Positions 17,724-27,500 of a stretch of 64,000 nucleotides of DNA are shown here, piece by piece. The DNA is from CAWBRT01 sp963819175 (GTDB taxonomy: Bacteria; Acidobacteriota; Terriglobia; Terriglobales; Acidobacteriaceae). Every line of letters begins with the position of its first letter. The first letter of the stretch is position 1. The position numbers and the translations under genes are program-made. The notes below the pieces were generated by a model. That model did not search any database. It was given only the letters and a program-made list of their open reading frames with translations, and had not been told where the DNA came from. The stretch lies in contig CAWFVJ010000023.1 in the NCBI GenBank assembly GCA_963819175.1, forward strand, positions 70,133-134,132. Reading direction: 5' to 3'.

Positions 17724-18299
17724 ATGGCAACGTTCCCGACCGATTCCGCCAACGAGTTGCTTTTCCCAGCCAGCGCAATGCCTTCTCCCAAGTTCTCAGA
17801 GATTGAGCGCGAGGTCATGGAGTTGTTCGAGCAGTTTCGCAGCCCACTGCTGCGGTATGTCCTCTCGTTTGGCCTCCCCGTGCATGACGGGGAAGAAGTT
17901 ACGCAAGAGGTGTTCGTGTCGCTCTTTCGCCATCTGCAATTGCGCAGATCCCGCCAGAATTTGCGAGGGTGGATTTTCCGCGTTGCACATAACTTGGCAT
18001 TAAAGAAGCGCTCTGCGAACCAGAAATCGCACGAAGCGGCGGTTTCCGATTGGGAAATTGCGAAAAAACAGTTTGACCCGTCGCCCAGTCCTGAAGAGCA
18101 GGTTTCATTTCACCAAAGACAACGGCGCCTGCTGGCCGTGCTGAACGCCTTGCCGGAAGACGACCAACGCTGTCTTCGTTTGCGAGCCGAAGGGTTGCGC
18201 TATCGGGAAATCGCTGAGGTACTCGGCATATCGCTGGGTGCTGTTTCAATTTCCTTGACGCGGTCACTGGCGCGCCTGAGACGCGCCGATGTGAGGTAG
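17724..18299 (+). CDS. ECF-type RNA polymerase sigma factor
   Basis: About 191 residues. The ATG at 17724 with AGGTG upstream is preferred over the GTG at 17715. Region 2 is seen in YVLSFGLPVHDGEEVTQEVF then VSLFRHLQ and NLRGWIFRVAHNLALKK; region 4 in LNALPEDDQRCLRLRAEGL then RYREIAEVLGISLGAVSISL. The stop is 3 bases before the anti-sigma gene, so the two are an operon. Target promoters unknown; the divergently transcribed TonB receptor is a candidate. Confidence 0.9.
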   Translation: MATFPTDSANELLFPASAMPSPKFSEIEREVMELFEQFRSPLLRYVLSFGLPVHDGEEVTQEVFVSLFRHLQLRRSRQNLRGWIFRVAHNLALKKRSANQKSHEAAVSDWEIAKKQFDPSPSPEEQVSFHQRQRRLLAVLNALPEDDQRCLRLRAEGLRYREIAEVLGISLGAVSISLTRSLARLRRADVR

Positions 18300-18302
18300 T
18301 TT

Positions 18303-19133
18303 ATGTTGAGAGATGAATCTCATCCCACCGATTGCGAATTGCTTTTAGTCGCAGACGGCGAACTGGCTGCAAGTCGCACCGCAGAAATTCGTGCTCACCT
18401 CGCTGCCTGTTGGATTTGCCGCACCCGAATGGCGGAAGTCGAACAAACGATCGCCGATTTCGCGCGAGTTCATCGTGACACGCTCGATCCGCAATTGCCG
18501 CCAATCGCTGGTCCACGGGCCCTGCTAAAGGCCCAATTGGCCGCGCTTGCCGCTCAGCCCAAGCCTCGATTATGGCAGCGGTTCCTCCAGTTCACACCTT
18601 CTGCGCGCAATGCGGCCTACGGCGCTGCAGCAATTGCGGGAGTTGTACTAGCCTTGTGCTTCTTTTCCCGGCATTCCACGCAACAAGCTGAAAGCTCAAC
18701 TGCTGTTTCGGTCGAACGTGAAGTCGTTCCCGACCGCAGTCTTACGCCAGGGGCAACCAGGAAAGTTACGGTCAGTGAGGTTTGCGTCGTGCCTCATGAG
18801 GAAGTCGTTCGAAAGGTGCCCAGCGCTTTGCGGAAAGCGGTCTTCCAGCGGTATGGGATTGTAAACGCCCAAGCCGACGACTACGAGATCGATTATCTGA
18901 TCGCTCCGGGGTTGGGCGGCAAAGAAGACATTCGCAATCTTTGGCCGCAGCCCTATCAGTCTACAATTTGGAATGCTCGCGTTAAGGATGCTTTAGAGGA
19001 ACGCCTTCATCAGATGGTCTGTACCGGGACAGTCAACCTTTCGACGGCACAGAAGGAAATAGCGGCAGATTGGATTGCAGCTTATAAAAAATATTTCAAT
19101 ACTGATGCGCCTCTTTCGGACGGCCGAATCTGA
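18303..19133 (+). CDS. Membrane anti-sigma factor fused to an HNH-like extracytoplasmic domain
   Basis: 276 residues. Residues 30-45 carry the anti-sigma zinc-finger pattern HLAACWICRTRM (HxxxCxxC). One membrane helix near residues 105-122 (AAIAGVVLALCFF) places the N-terminus in the cytoplasm. The C-terminal ~90 residues read FQRYGI, YEIDYLIAPGLGGKEDIRNL and WPQPYQSTIWNARVKDALEE, which resembles the VDHLIPLELGG..DIxNLWPEP pattern of HNH-nuclease-like domains, but the catalytic His is Tyr here. The domain may be a degenerate sensor. It follows the sigma gene by 3 bases. Confidence 0.8.
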   Translation: MLRDESHPTDCELLLVADGELAASRTAEIRAHLAACWICRTRMAEVEQTIADFARVHRDTLDPQLPPIAGPRALLKAQLAALAAQPKPRLWQRFLQFTPSARNAAYGAAAIAGVVLALCFFSRHSTQQAESSTAVSVEREVVPDRSLTPGATRKVTVSEVCVVPHEEVVRKVPSALRKAVFQRYGIVNAQADDYEIDYLIAPGLGGKEDIRNLWPQPYQSTIWNARVKDALEERLHQMVCTGTVNLSTAQKEIAADWIAAYKKYFNTDAPLSDGRI

Positions 19134-19291
19134 TTCACAAAGAACAGCCCGGCAAGGAACTACACAGAACAATTGTCACGTTCATACGTCTATTTACCGG
19201 TGAAGGGATTAGGCACAGGCGGTGTTTTCTCTGTCTGCTTCAAGCTGCATAAAATTAGCGGGCCTTCCCAAAGGACACCGACGAGGGGGAA

Positions 19292-20083
19292 ATGATTAAG
19301 ACTTTATTGTGCATTGTGTTCTTGGCGTTCAGCACAGCGTTTGCCCAGACAGAACATACATTCTCGAACATCGACGACAGCAAGGCAATCGATTCCGGCG
19401 AGCCCGATGCAGTCGGTTGGGGAGTGTGTACGGATTGTGCCGGCGGGAAGAATGAAGAACGGGCGCGTACGCCTTCCAGAGACGGTGAGAGTCGTGAGTT
19501 CCGCCTCGAAGGGCCCGCGTTCGCAAATGCCTTGTGGTGGTACAAGGTTGGACCCAACAATACTGCTAACAAATTCACCTTCGACTTTTGGGTGCAAGTC
19601 GACAAGGAAATGAAGCATGCTGAAGCCCTGGAATTCGACGTCTTCCAGTTCGTTCAGGGCGTGGAGTTCATGTTCGGCATGCAGTGCAATTATCGATCCG
19701 GCCTCTGGGATGTATGGAACAAGGGCGGCGGCATGAAGAAGCCTGCTTGGGTGCCGAGCAGTGTGCGTTGTGATAAGTTCAAGCCCAAGGTTTGGTACCA
19801 CGTCGTCATGCGTGTTCACCATGATCCTTACCCCAACCCTACGCCAAACCTTACAAGTGGCTTCCCCAAGCAATTCTACGACAGCATCACGGTTGGTCGC
19901 TTATCCTCTGGCAAGCCTATCTCGACGACTTACGATCTGGGGTTAGAGTCTCCTGCTGGACCTACGACCTTACCCTACCCGAAGTGGAGCGACAATCTTG
20001 GTGTGCAGTTTCAAATCGATAACTCCGGCAAGCGTGCCAAGATGTCGGAGTGGGTTGACTTGGTCAATCTCACAATCCAATAG
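19292..20083 (+). CDS. Secreted protein of unknown function
   Basis: 263 residues with a clear signal peptide (LLCIVFLAFSTAFAQ). The mature part is rich in aromatic residues and beta-strand pattern (ALWWYKVGPNNTANKFTFDF, WVQVDKEMKHAEALEFDVFQ, KPKVWYHVVMRVHHDPY), resembling a concanavalin-like jelly-roll. Four Cys in the mature part could form two disulfides. GAGGGGGAA lies upstream of the ATG. Similar secreted proteins are frequent in acidobacteria (recollection). Ligand unknown. Confidence 0.7.
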   Translation: MIKTLLCIVFLAFSTAFAQTEHTFSNIDDSKAIDSGEPDAVGWGVCTDCAGGKNEERARTPSRDGESREFRLEGPAFANALWWYKVGPNNTANKFTFDFWVQVDKEMKHAEALEFDVFQFVQGVEFMFGMQCNYRSGLWDVWNKGGGMKKPAWVPSSVRCDKFKPKVWYHVVMRVHHDPYPNPTPNLTSGFPKQFYDSITVGRLSSGKPISTTYDLGLESPAGPTTLPYPKWSDNLGVQFQIDNSGKRAKMSEWVDLVNLTIQ

Positions 20084-20189
20084 TGCCGAGATAAGATGCA
20101 TCAAGTTTTGTCCCCGAAGTTTTCACTTCGGAATCGGACCCGCTACCCCTCCGATCCCGAATGCGGTATGCCGGTGAGCCATTATTTTG

Positions 20190-20409
20190 TCATCCCGGCC
20201 TCAAACCCCACGCGAGTCGGCGCACTTTTCCGCTGTTGGTCTGGACGAAATCGTCAACGAGATCGACCACGCCGAACGCACACTGTTTATGGTTGATGGT
20301 TGTTGAGCCGAACACGAGCTCGTCGGCTGTCGCCTTGGGAAGTTCCGCGGTGATCGATCAACCCGCTCAAGTAGAGGAGATGGAAGAAGCGGGAACCGCT
20401 AGGCACCAC
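20190..20409 (-). pseudogene. Uracil-DNA glycosylase family relic (4-bp GATC duplication)
   Basis: The minus strand reads GSRFFHLLYLSGLI, then in another frame TAELPKATADELVFGSTTIN and AFGVVDLVDDFVQTNSGKVR, ending GLRPG-stop. It is the middle of the same glycosylase found at 38182-38472. The frame change is exactly a duplicated GATC: TGATCGATCA here versus TGATCA there. The 5' part is missing, and a 53-bp repeat lies just upstream on the minus strand. Confidence 0.75.
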
Positions 20410-20509
20410 CAAGGCAATCAGAATCGCCGCTGCTACAGCATTACGCATTGAGCAGTAATTGTAACGGAAACGCACGTTGTTGCATTCTACGCCGCGCACT
20501 ATCCGACCC

Positions 20510-20562
20510 GTTTCGGTCGTTCCGCCAGCATTGGCCAGTGTACCGCGCATTTCACCGATCGC
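20510..20562. repeat. 53-bp exact repeat, copy B
   Basis: Exact copy of 14281-14333. It lies upstream (minus strand) of the glycosylase relic. Both copies could be read on the minus strand as AIGEMRGTLANAGGTTET, but no protein family was recognised. Confidence 0.85.
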
Positions 20563-20731
20563 TGCCGCCCGCCGGCCCGCCCAAGGCTTCCTCCTCGACA
20601 TGCTCTTAATCGAGATGGCAGGCCGCACTCGGCGAAGAGTTTTTTGCACGGAGAGGAGGTAAGCAGTACCATATCGGCAGATTTGGGCTCAAGAAAAAGA
20701 TTCCAAATTTGACGTCAAGGAGTTAGATCCC

Positions 20732-21091
20732 ATGATTGAGATGAAAACCGGCCGTCGCCCTTTCATGCTAAAAACCTGCGCGATTATGGCAGGAGCCCTT
20801 GTTGGACCCGCCGTGATCGGGACTGCTGTCGGGGCAGCCGCGGAGGAGCGCCACGACACGATGTTCGGTCATGGCGGAAGTGACGGCTACATAATAGACG
20901 CCTCGGCCAAAGGACACTGCGGCACATGCGAATTCTGGGGCGGACCGCGCCGCGTCTCGAAAGATGGCAAAAGCCTCACTATCACTGGTCTCGGCTGGTG
21001 CAATAATCCCAAATGCCCTGGCTACCAAGGAATGTCAAGTCCCGATCACCAGTGCCATGGTACATGGCAGAAGTGGAGTATCTTGGGATGA
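20732..21091 (+). CDS. Secreted Cys-rich protein with Tat-like signal
   Basis: 119 residues with AAGGAG 10 bases upstream. An N-terminal RR (TGRRPFMLKTCAIMAGALVG) precedes a hydrophobic stretch, consistent with Tat export of a folded protein. The mature part contains GHCGTCEFWGGPRRV, GLGWCNNPKCPGY and DHQCHGTW: five or six Cys that could hold a metal or an iron-sulfur cluster. It lies 400 bases upstream of a multicopper oxidase, suggesting a redox or copper role. Not recognised as a named family. Confidence 0.6.
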   Translation: MIEMKTGRRPFMLKTCAIMAGALVGPAVIGTAVGAAAEERHDTMFGHGGSDGYIIDASAKGHCGTCEFWGGPRRVSKDGKSLTITGLGWCNNPKCPGYQGMSSPDHQCHGTWQKWSILG

Positions 21092-21492
21092 TGTTCTGTC
21101 CGACTCCGTGGATTTAGTGCTCATTCAGCCAATATTTCGAATTTCCGAATGCCGGGGTGCCGTGATCCTCCAACGGCACCTTCGGCACCGCATCCTGCTC
21201 TCTCCCAACCTTCAATGAACGAAAGGCGAATTGTCGCCCGCAAGGAAGTTCGACCAAGCTTCGCAAGGAATTCCTGATCAGATTAGACAGATCAAGTCCA
21301 CGGTCCGCCGTTGTCGGCGGCGCGGCGTGGCTAATGTCAATGCCGTTCCATTTTGGAACTGCCGTGGCTCTAATTTCCGATTCGGATGCACGCTGGTGCG
21401 CACTTCGGCATCTCTCATTGTGAACTCCTGCTGGATCAAGCCTTCCCAGGTCTTTTTCCGGACGGAGTCGAGGCCTTTAGGAATAGGGACCC
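21092..21492. other. Intergenic region without a recognised gene
   Basis: 401 bases between the Cys-rich protein and the multicopper oxidase. No convincing reading frame, repeat or RNA was seen. A GC-rich inverted element (GTCCGCCGTTGTCGGCGGCG) lies near 21302. It presumably carries the promoter of the oxidase gene. Confidence 0.4.
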
Positions 21493-23181
21493 ATGACCAC
21501 AAGAGGTTTGTCACGCATTTTGGCCGGCTTAATCGTATTTGCCCTCGCGCAACTTCCCGGCTTCGCCCAGACCAACGCTAGCAAGAGTAACCCCTGTCCT
21601 CGCTTCGCGGCGGGCAGTACGGTGCACAATCCACCGAGTCTCTACAGCCAAAACGGGCTGCTGACGGTCAATCTTTCGTATAACACCACGACTGATAAGG
21701 ATGGCAGAACTCTTTACTGTTTCACCGCTCCGGACGGTAGTGAGTCTCCGACACTTTACCTGCACCCTGGCGCGAAAGTGGTTGTGAACGTCAAGAACAA
21801 CGTGCCGGGAGGAGTACCCGCGAGCGCCATGCAGATGACCACCAACGCCTCCGACGTGTGCGGCGCTGCGATCACGGATGCGTCTTCGGTAAACATGCAT
21901 TTTCACGGCACAAACATCTCACCGGCGTGCCATAGCGACGAAGTGCTTCACACCATCATTAATTCCGGCGAAAGTTTCCAATACATTCTGCAGTTTCCAA
22001 CGGACGAGCCTCCCGGCCTCTACTATTACCATCCGCATATCCACGGCTTGGCCGAAGCGGCGGTGCTGGGCGGCGCTTGCGGAGCCATCATCGTCGAAGG
22101 AATCGAAACCCTGCAACCGGCGGTGGCGGGCTTGCGCGAGCGAGTATTGGTGATTCGCGACCAAAACGTCGCCGGCAATCCGACTCCGGGTGGCAACATC
22201 CCGTCATGGGACTTGACGCTAAACTATATACCCATTTCCTACCCGGCTCTTATTCCTGCCGTCATTCACATGCAGGCCGCCGAGAAACAGCTCTGGCGAG
22301 TTGCAAACACCGCTGCCGACAGCTTAGTTGATCTGCAGGTGGTGTATGACGGTGTGCCGCAGACGCTGCAAATCGTGGCGCTTGATGGCGTACCCACCGG
22401 TTCGCAGGATGGTAATCGGAAGGGTAGCATCGTGGATGCGACCCACGTGTTCATTCCGACGGCTGGGCGGGCGGAATTCATTGTAAAAGGGCCCTCCTCG
22501 AAGGTAAGCAAGGCCATTTTCCGCACGCTGGCGGTTAGTACCGGCCCGGCTGGTGACAATGACACGCAACGAACTCTGGCTGTAATCAAAACGGGTCAAG
22601 ACCCTGATGACAACGACATTCTTCCTCTCGCCTCTACAAAGCCCGGACCGCAGCGCTTTGAGGGCCTCGCGACCGAGACGCCGACCGCGCAGCGCAAACT
22701 GTATTTTTCAGAGGTGATTTCGGACCCAAGCAATCCGGCTAGCCCCACCAATTTCTACATCACTGTCGACGGTTATAAACCCAGGCTGTTCAGCCCTGAC
22801 AATCCTCCGGCTATAACGACGACGCAAGGATCGGTCGAAGACTGGACGATCGAAAACCGGGCTACGGAAAACCACGAATTCCACATCCACCAGATTCACT
22901 TCCTGCTGCTGAAGAAAAACGGCGTACCCGTTTCAGAAGAGCAGCAACAATTTTTCGACACCATCCAGGTTCCGTACTGGAGTGGCAAGGGTCCATATCC
23001 CAGCGTCACGGTTCGATTGGACTTCCGAGGGGCGGACGTCGGTGACTTTGTGTATCACTGCCACATTCTGGGCCACGAGGATAACGGGATGATGGCGATT
23101 ATTCGAGTTTTGCCGATTTCGGGGAAGTCAGAAAAGATTTTAACTGGAACGTCAGCCGTATCTTCTTCTCCTCTGCCCTGA
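21493..23181 (+). CDS. Multicopper oxidase (secreted)
   Basis: 562 residues with signal peptide (ILAGLIVFALAQLPGFAQ). All four copper motifs are present: HFHGTN and HPHIHG for the type 2/3 cluster, HEFHIHQIHF, and HCHILGHEDNGMM with type 1 ligands Cys, His and Met. These enzymes oxidise a substrate (cuprous ion, phenol or metal) and reduce O2 to water; beside cusBA, cuprous oxidation in the periplasm is likely. It has three cupredoxin domains by length. The C-terminal tail after the last motif is about 30 residues, slightly long. Confidence 0.92.
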   Translation: MTTRGLSRILAGLIVFALAQLPGFAQTNASKSNPCPRFAAGSTVHNPPSLYSQNGLLTVNLSYNTTTDKDGRTLYCFTAPDGSESPTLYLHPGAKVVVNVKNNVPGGVPASAMQMTTNASDVCGAAITDASSVNMHFHGTNISPACHSDEVLHTIINSGESFQYILQFPTDEPPGLYYYHPHIHGLAEAAVLGGACGAIIVEGIETLQPAVAGLRERVLVIRDQNVAGNPTPGGNIPSWDLTLNYIPISYPALIPAVIHMQAAEKQLWRVANTAADSLVDLQVVYDGVPQTLQIVALDGVPTGSQDGNRKGSIVDATHVFIPTAGRAEFIVKGPSSKVSKAIFRTLAVSTGPAGDNDTQRTLAVIKTGQDPDDNDILPLASTKPGPQRFEGLATETPTAQRKLYFSEVISDPSNPASPTNFYITVDGYKPRLFSPDNPPAITTTQGSVEDWTIENRATENHEFHIHQIHFLLLKKNGVPVSEEQQQFFDTIQVPYWSGKGPYPSVTVRLDFRGADVGDFVYHCHILGHEDNGMMAIIRVLPISGKSEKILTGTSAVSSSPLP

Positions 23182-23331
23182 GCGGGAGAAGCAGAGTGCA
23201 CGGAAATAAGTGATGTCTTCTAAAGTAATCTGTTTTCGGGACGCAATCACTCACCTCCCTCTCGTCCGAGGTTGCCACGTGCGGCGGCCTCGGGCGGTTC
23301 TTTGAGCTGTAAATCCTGTCCGGGAGGGCCG

Positions 23332-24552
23332 ATGAAGAAGCTACTCCTAATTGTCGTTGTTTTTGTGCTTGGCTATGGTTACGGGCGCTGGTATGCAAAG
23401 GGTCCCGTGCCTGTTACCGCATCCGCTAAATTTCCCGCAAGGAAGATTCTTTACTATCGGGACCCGATGGACCCGGCCTACAAGTCCGACAAGCCGGGGA
23501 AGTCTCCCAAGTGCGGCATGGACCTGGAACCGGTCTATGAGGACTCCGAGAAGCCCACACAGCAGCCGCCGGCATCGTCCATCTTCATCAGCCCGGAGAA
23601 ACAACAGTTGATCGGGGTGCGTTACGGTGTCGTGGAATACGGTTCCGCCTTCGAGACTCTACGCGCGCCAGCCAAGGTTGAGCTGGACGAAAACAAGGTT
23701 GTGCGCGTGGCGACTAAGCTCGATGGTTGGGTAGACACGGTCGACGTAAATCTCGTCGGCACGCACGTGAAATATGGCCAGGAGCTGCTGGAGATCTACA
23801 ATCCGCAATGGCAACAGCAATATCGGGCACTGGTAAAGGCAAAGGTATTCGGCGCATCTGGCTGGGATGACGCCAAGCTCGCTGAAGCGAAACTACAGTT
23901 CCAGTTGATCGGAATAGATGACGATCAAATCGAGATGATTGAAAGCGCGCGACGGACGAACTGGAAGTTGGGGGTCTATTCTCCGATTGATGGAGTGGTT
24001 ATCGAGTGCAACGTCGTCGACAAGCAGAAGGTCACACCAGGCACGCTCTACACGATCGCCGATTTGTCCGTTGTTTGGGTAGCGGCAGATTTCCTGGAGT
24101 CTGATTCGGCATCCATTCGAGTTGGACAGACTGCTGCTCTGACTTTCCCGTTGCAGCCCGGAAGGGTGTTTCACGGTGAGGTAGATTCGATTCTTCCTCA
24201 ATTGGACCCCACCACTCGAACCTTAAAAGTCCGCGTGCAACTGGCTAACCCGGACCATGCGCTGAAGCCTGAGATGTACGGCACGGTGGAACTGCGGATG
24301 AGCGCCAGCCGGAAACTGATGGTGCCGCAGGAGGCTGTGCTGAATTCCGGGCTGAAGCAAGTAGTGTTTGTCGATCGCGGAAACGGCTACATCGAGCAGC
24401 GAGCGGTGAAGCTCGGCAAACAATTTGGCGACCGAGTCGAAATTGTCGACGGGCTGAAGGCTGGTGAAAGGGTAGCCACGTCTGGCAATTTCCTCATCGA
24501 TTCTGAAGCACAACTGAGGGCGGGTGCGGAGCATGATCGATCGACTAATTGA
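23332..24552 (+). CDS. cusB: Cu/Ag efflux RND periplasmic adaptor (CusB-like)
   Basis: 406 residues from the ATG at 23332, preceded by GGGAGGG. N-terminal anchor LLLIVVVFVLGYGYGRW; then a heavy-metal-binding domain (YYRDPMDPAYKSDKPGKSPK, then CGMDLEPVYE); then the adaptor hairpin and barrel (LDGWVDTVDVNLVGTHVKYG, YSPIDGVVIE, VPQEAVLNSGLKQVVFVDRG). It links the inner-membrane pump to an outer-membrane channel and hands over Cu(I)/Ag(I). Its 3' end overlaps the start of cusA by 20 bases, so translation is coupled. Confidence 0.9.
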   Translation: MKKLLLIVVVFVLGYGYGRWYAKGPVPVTASAKFPARKILYYRDPMDPAYKSDKPGKSPKCGMDLEPVYEDSEKPTQQPPASSIFISPEKQQLIGVRYGVVEYGSAFETLRAPAKVELDENKVVRVATKLDGWVDTVDVNLVGTHVKYGQELLEIYNPQWQQQYRALVKAKVFGASGWDDAKLAEAKLQFQLIGIDDDQIEMIESARRTNWKLGVYSPIDGVVIECNVVDKQKVTPGTLYTIADLSVVWVAADFLESDSASIRVGQTAALTFPLQPGRVFHGEVDSILPQLDPTTRTLKVRVQLANPDHALKPEMYGTVELRMSASRKLMVPQEAVLNSGLKQVVFVDRGNGYIEQRAVKLGKQFGDRVEIVDGLKAGERVATSGNFLIDSEAQLRAGAEHDRSTN

Positions 24553-27500
24553 CCTATCCGCACGCAACCGCGGCGTCGTGATTCTGCTGGTCGCGGCGGC
24601 TGTGGTAGCTGGATGGTGGTCGATGAAAGGGCTGCCACTTGATGCCACGCCCGATCTCAGCGAAACCCAAGTCATCGTCTATTCGCGCTGGGATCGCAGT
24701 CCTGACATCATCGAAGACCAGGTTACATACCCAATCGTAACCGCCATGCTCGGTGCGCCGAAGGTAAAGGACGTACGTGGGTTTTCCGACTTCGGATATT
24801 CCTACGTGTACATTATTTTCGAGGAAGGCACCGACCTGTACTGGGCGCGGTCACGGACGTTGGAATACCTGTCGAAGGTCTCGTCGCGCCTGCCGCAAGA
24901 GGTCAAACCAGAGTTAGGACCTGATGCAACCGGCGTCGGCTGGGTTTTCCAGTACGCGTTAGTGGACACCACCGGGAAGCGCAGCCTGTCGGAGTTGCGC
25001 TCGCTCCAGGACTGGTATCTGCGCTACCACCTGGAGACAGTGCCGGGCGTGGCGGAAGTCGCGCCACTCGGTGGATTCGTTCGCCAGTACCAGATCAACG
25101 TCGACCCCAACCGCTTGCAGGCATACGGCATTCCCATCACCAAGCTGGTAGCGGCGGTGCGCGAAAGCAATAACGATGTTGGGGGACGGGTAGTCGAGTT
25201 GACGGGCCGCGAGTACATGGTGCGTGGAAGAGGCTACGCAAAATCCGTTGCCGATCTGGAAAACATTGCCCTGACCACAAACTCGTCGGGTGTTCCGGTA
25301 ACGGTGAAAGATGTTGGCGAAGTTGTCCTTGGGCCTGAGATGCGCCGTGGAGTGGCGGACCTGGACGGCAAAGGCGAAACCGTGTCGGGCATCGTCGTGA
25401 TGCGCCAAGGCGCAAACGCGCTGGACGTGATCGAGCGGGTGAAGGCAAAAATTAAGGACATCGAGCCCGGACTCCCCACGGGCGTAAAAATCATCACAGC
25501 CTATGATCGTTCGGACTTGATTCTAGCCTCGATCCACAACCTGAAATCGATTCTGATCGAAGAGCTGATTGTTGTTTCGCTCGTCATTCTGATCTTCCTG
25601 TGGCATCCGCCGAGCGCATTAATACCGATCATCACGATTCCTGTCACCGTTCTAGTGGCCTTCATTCCCTTGCGCATGATGGGCGTCTCGCTGAACATAA
25701 TGTCCCTGGGTGGAATTGCAATTGCCATCGGAGCCGTCGTCGATGCCGCTATCGTTGTGGTCGAGCAGACGCACAAGCGGCTGGAGGAATGGCAGCGTGG
25801 CGACGGCACTGAGCCTTATCACGCAGTCGTGGTCAGGGCGATTAAAGAAGTCGGCGGCGCAAGTTTCTTCGCGCTTCTTGTGATTGCGGTTTCCTTCTTG
25901 CCTGTGCTTGCACTGGAAGCACAGGAAGGCAGGCTGTTCAAGCCGCTTGCTTACACCAAAACCTTCACCATGATTGCGGCGGCACTGCTGGCGGTCACGC
26001 TCGATCCTGCGTTGCGACTACTGTTTACGCGCATGCGCGGAGTCGATTTTCGTCCGCGATGGCTATCGCGGCTGACCAATGCGTTTCTAATCGGCAAGAT
26101 TCATTCGGAAGAGAAGCATCCGGTTAGTCGACTGCTGATTCGCCTCTATCTGCCGATGGTGAAGTGGAGTTTGCGCCGGAAGTGGGCAGTCATCGGCGGC
26201 GCTGTCGCACTGGTGGCAATCACCATTCCCGTTTACCAGAGGCTCGGCTCCGAGTTCATGCCGCCGTTAGACGAAGGCTCTTTGCTATTTATGCCAACCA
26301 CGGCTCCGGGGATTTCGGTGAGCGAAGCGCAAAAGCTGCTGCAACTGCAAGACCGAATTCTGATGAGCTTTCCTGAAGTCGAGCGCGTGCTGGGCAAGGC
26401 TGGGCGTGCGGAGAGCGCAACCGACCCGGCCCCGCTTTCGATGATGGAGACGCTCATCCAACTCAAGCCTAAGGCACAGTGGCGGAAGGTGAACACTTGG
26501 TACGACAACTGGCCCGCGTGGATTAAGCCACTCTTTCGGCACGTCCGGCCAGACACGATCTCTACTGAAGAACTCATCAGCAAAATGGACCAAGCGCTCC
26601 GCTTGCCGGGTGTCGCGAACGCATGGACGATGCCGATCAAAGCTCGGATTGACATGCTCTCAACCGGCATACGCACGCCCGTTGGCATTAAGATCTACGG
26701 CCCGGATCTGAAAGTCGTGCAGAAGATCGGTACCGAGATCGAGACGGTGCTGTCGGAGATTGCAGGAACGAGAAATGTGCTCTCAGAGCGCACCAGCGGA
26801 GGATACTTTCTGGATTTTGATGTGAAACGCGATCAGTTGGCGCGCTACAACCTGACGGTTGCCGACGCACAGGCGGTCATCCTGAGTGCAATCGGCGGCG
26901 AGAATGTCACGACGACGGTCGAGGGCCGGGAGCGCTATCCGGTAAATGTTCGTTACATGCGTGACTACCGCAACAATCTTGATCGACTGGGGCGCGTATT
27001 GGTTAATGCCGGTTCGCAGCAGATCCCCATGAGCGAACTGGCTGACATCAAAATTACTCTCGGTCCTTCAATGATCCGAAACGAAAACGGAATGTTGGAT
27101 GGCTACGTGTACGTCGACGTGAGCGGACGTGACGTGGGAAGCTACGTACAGCAGGCAAAAGCGGTGGTGGCTTCGAAAGTCAGTCTGCCGCCTGGATATT
27201 CGCTAGCCTGGAGCGGGCAGTACGAATCGATGGAGCGCGTGCGCGAGCGGCTGAAGATCGTCATTCCTCTGACGCTGTTTGCTATTGTTCTGCTGCTCTA
27301 CATGAACACGAAATCGGCCACTAAGACTGCATTTATCTTGCTGGCTGTACCGTTTTCGGCAGTAGGGGCTATCTGGCTGCTCTACGCTCTCGGGTACAAC
27401 ATGAGCATCGGTGTATGGATTGGGTTGATCGCGCTTATGGGTGTCGATGCGGAAACCGGTGTCTTCATGCTCTTATATTTGGATATTGCCTACGAACAGC

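Noticed and set aside
21278..21514. 78-codon minus-strand frame before the multicopper oxidase
   Set aside because: No ribosome site or known family, and it overlaps the oxidase start; natural-looking residues are too few to support a gene.
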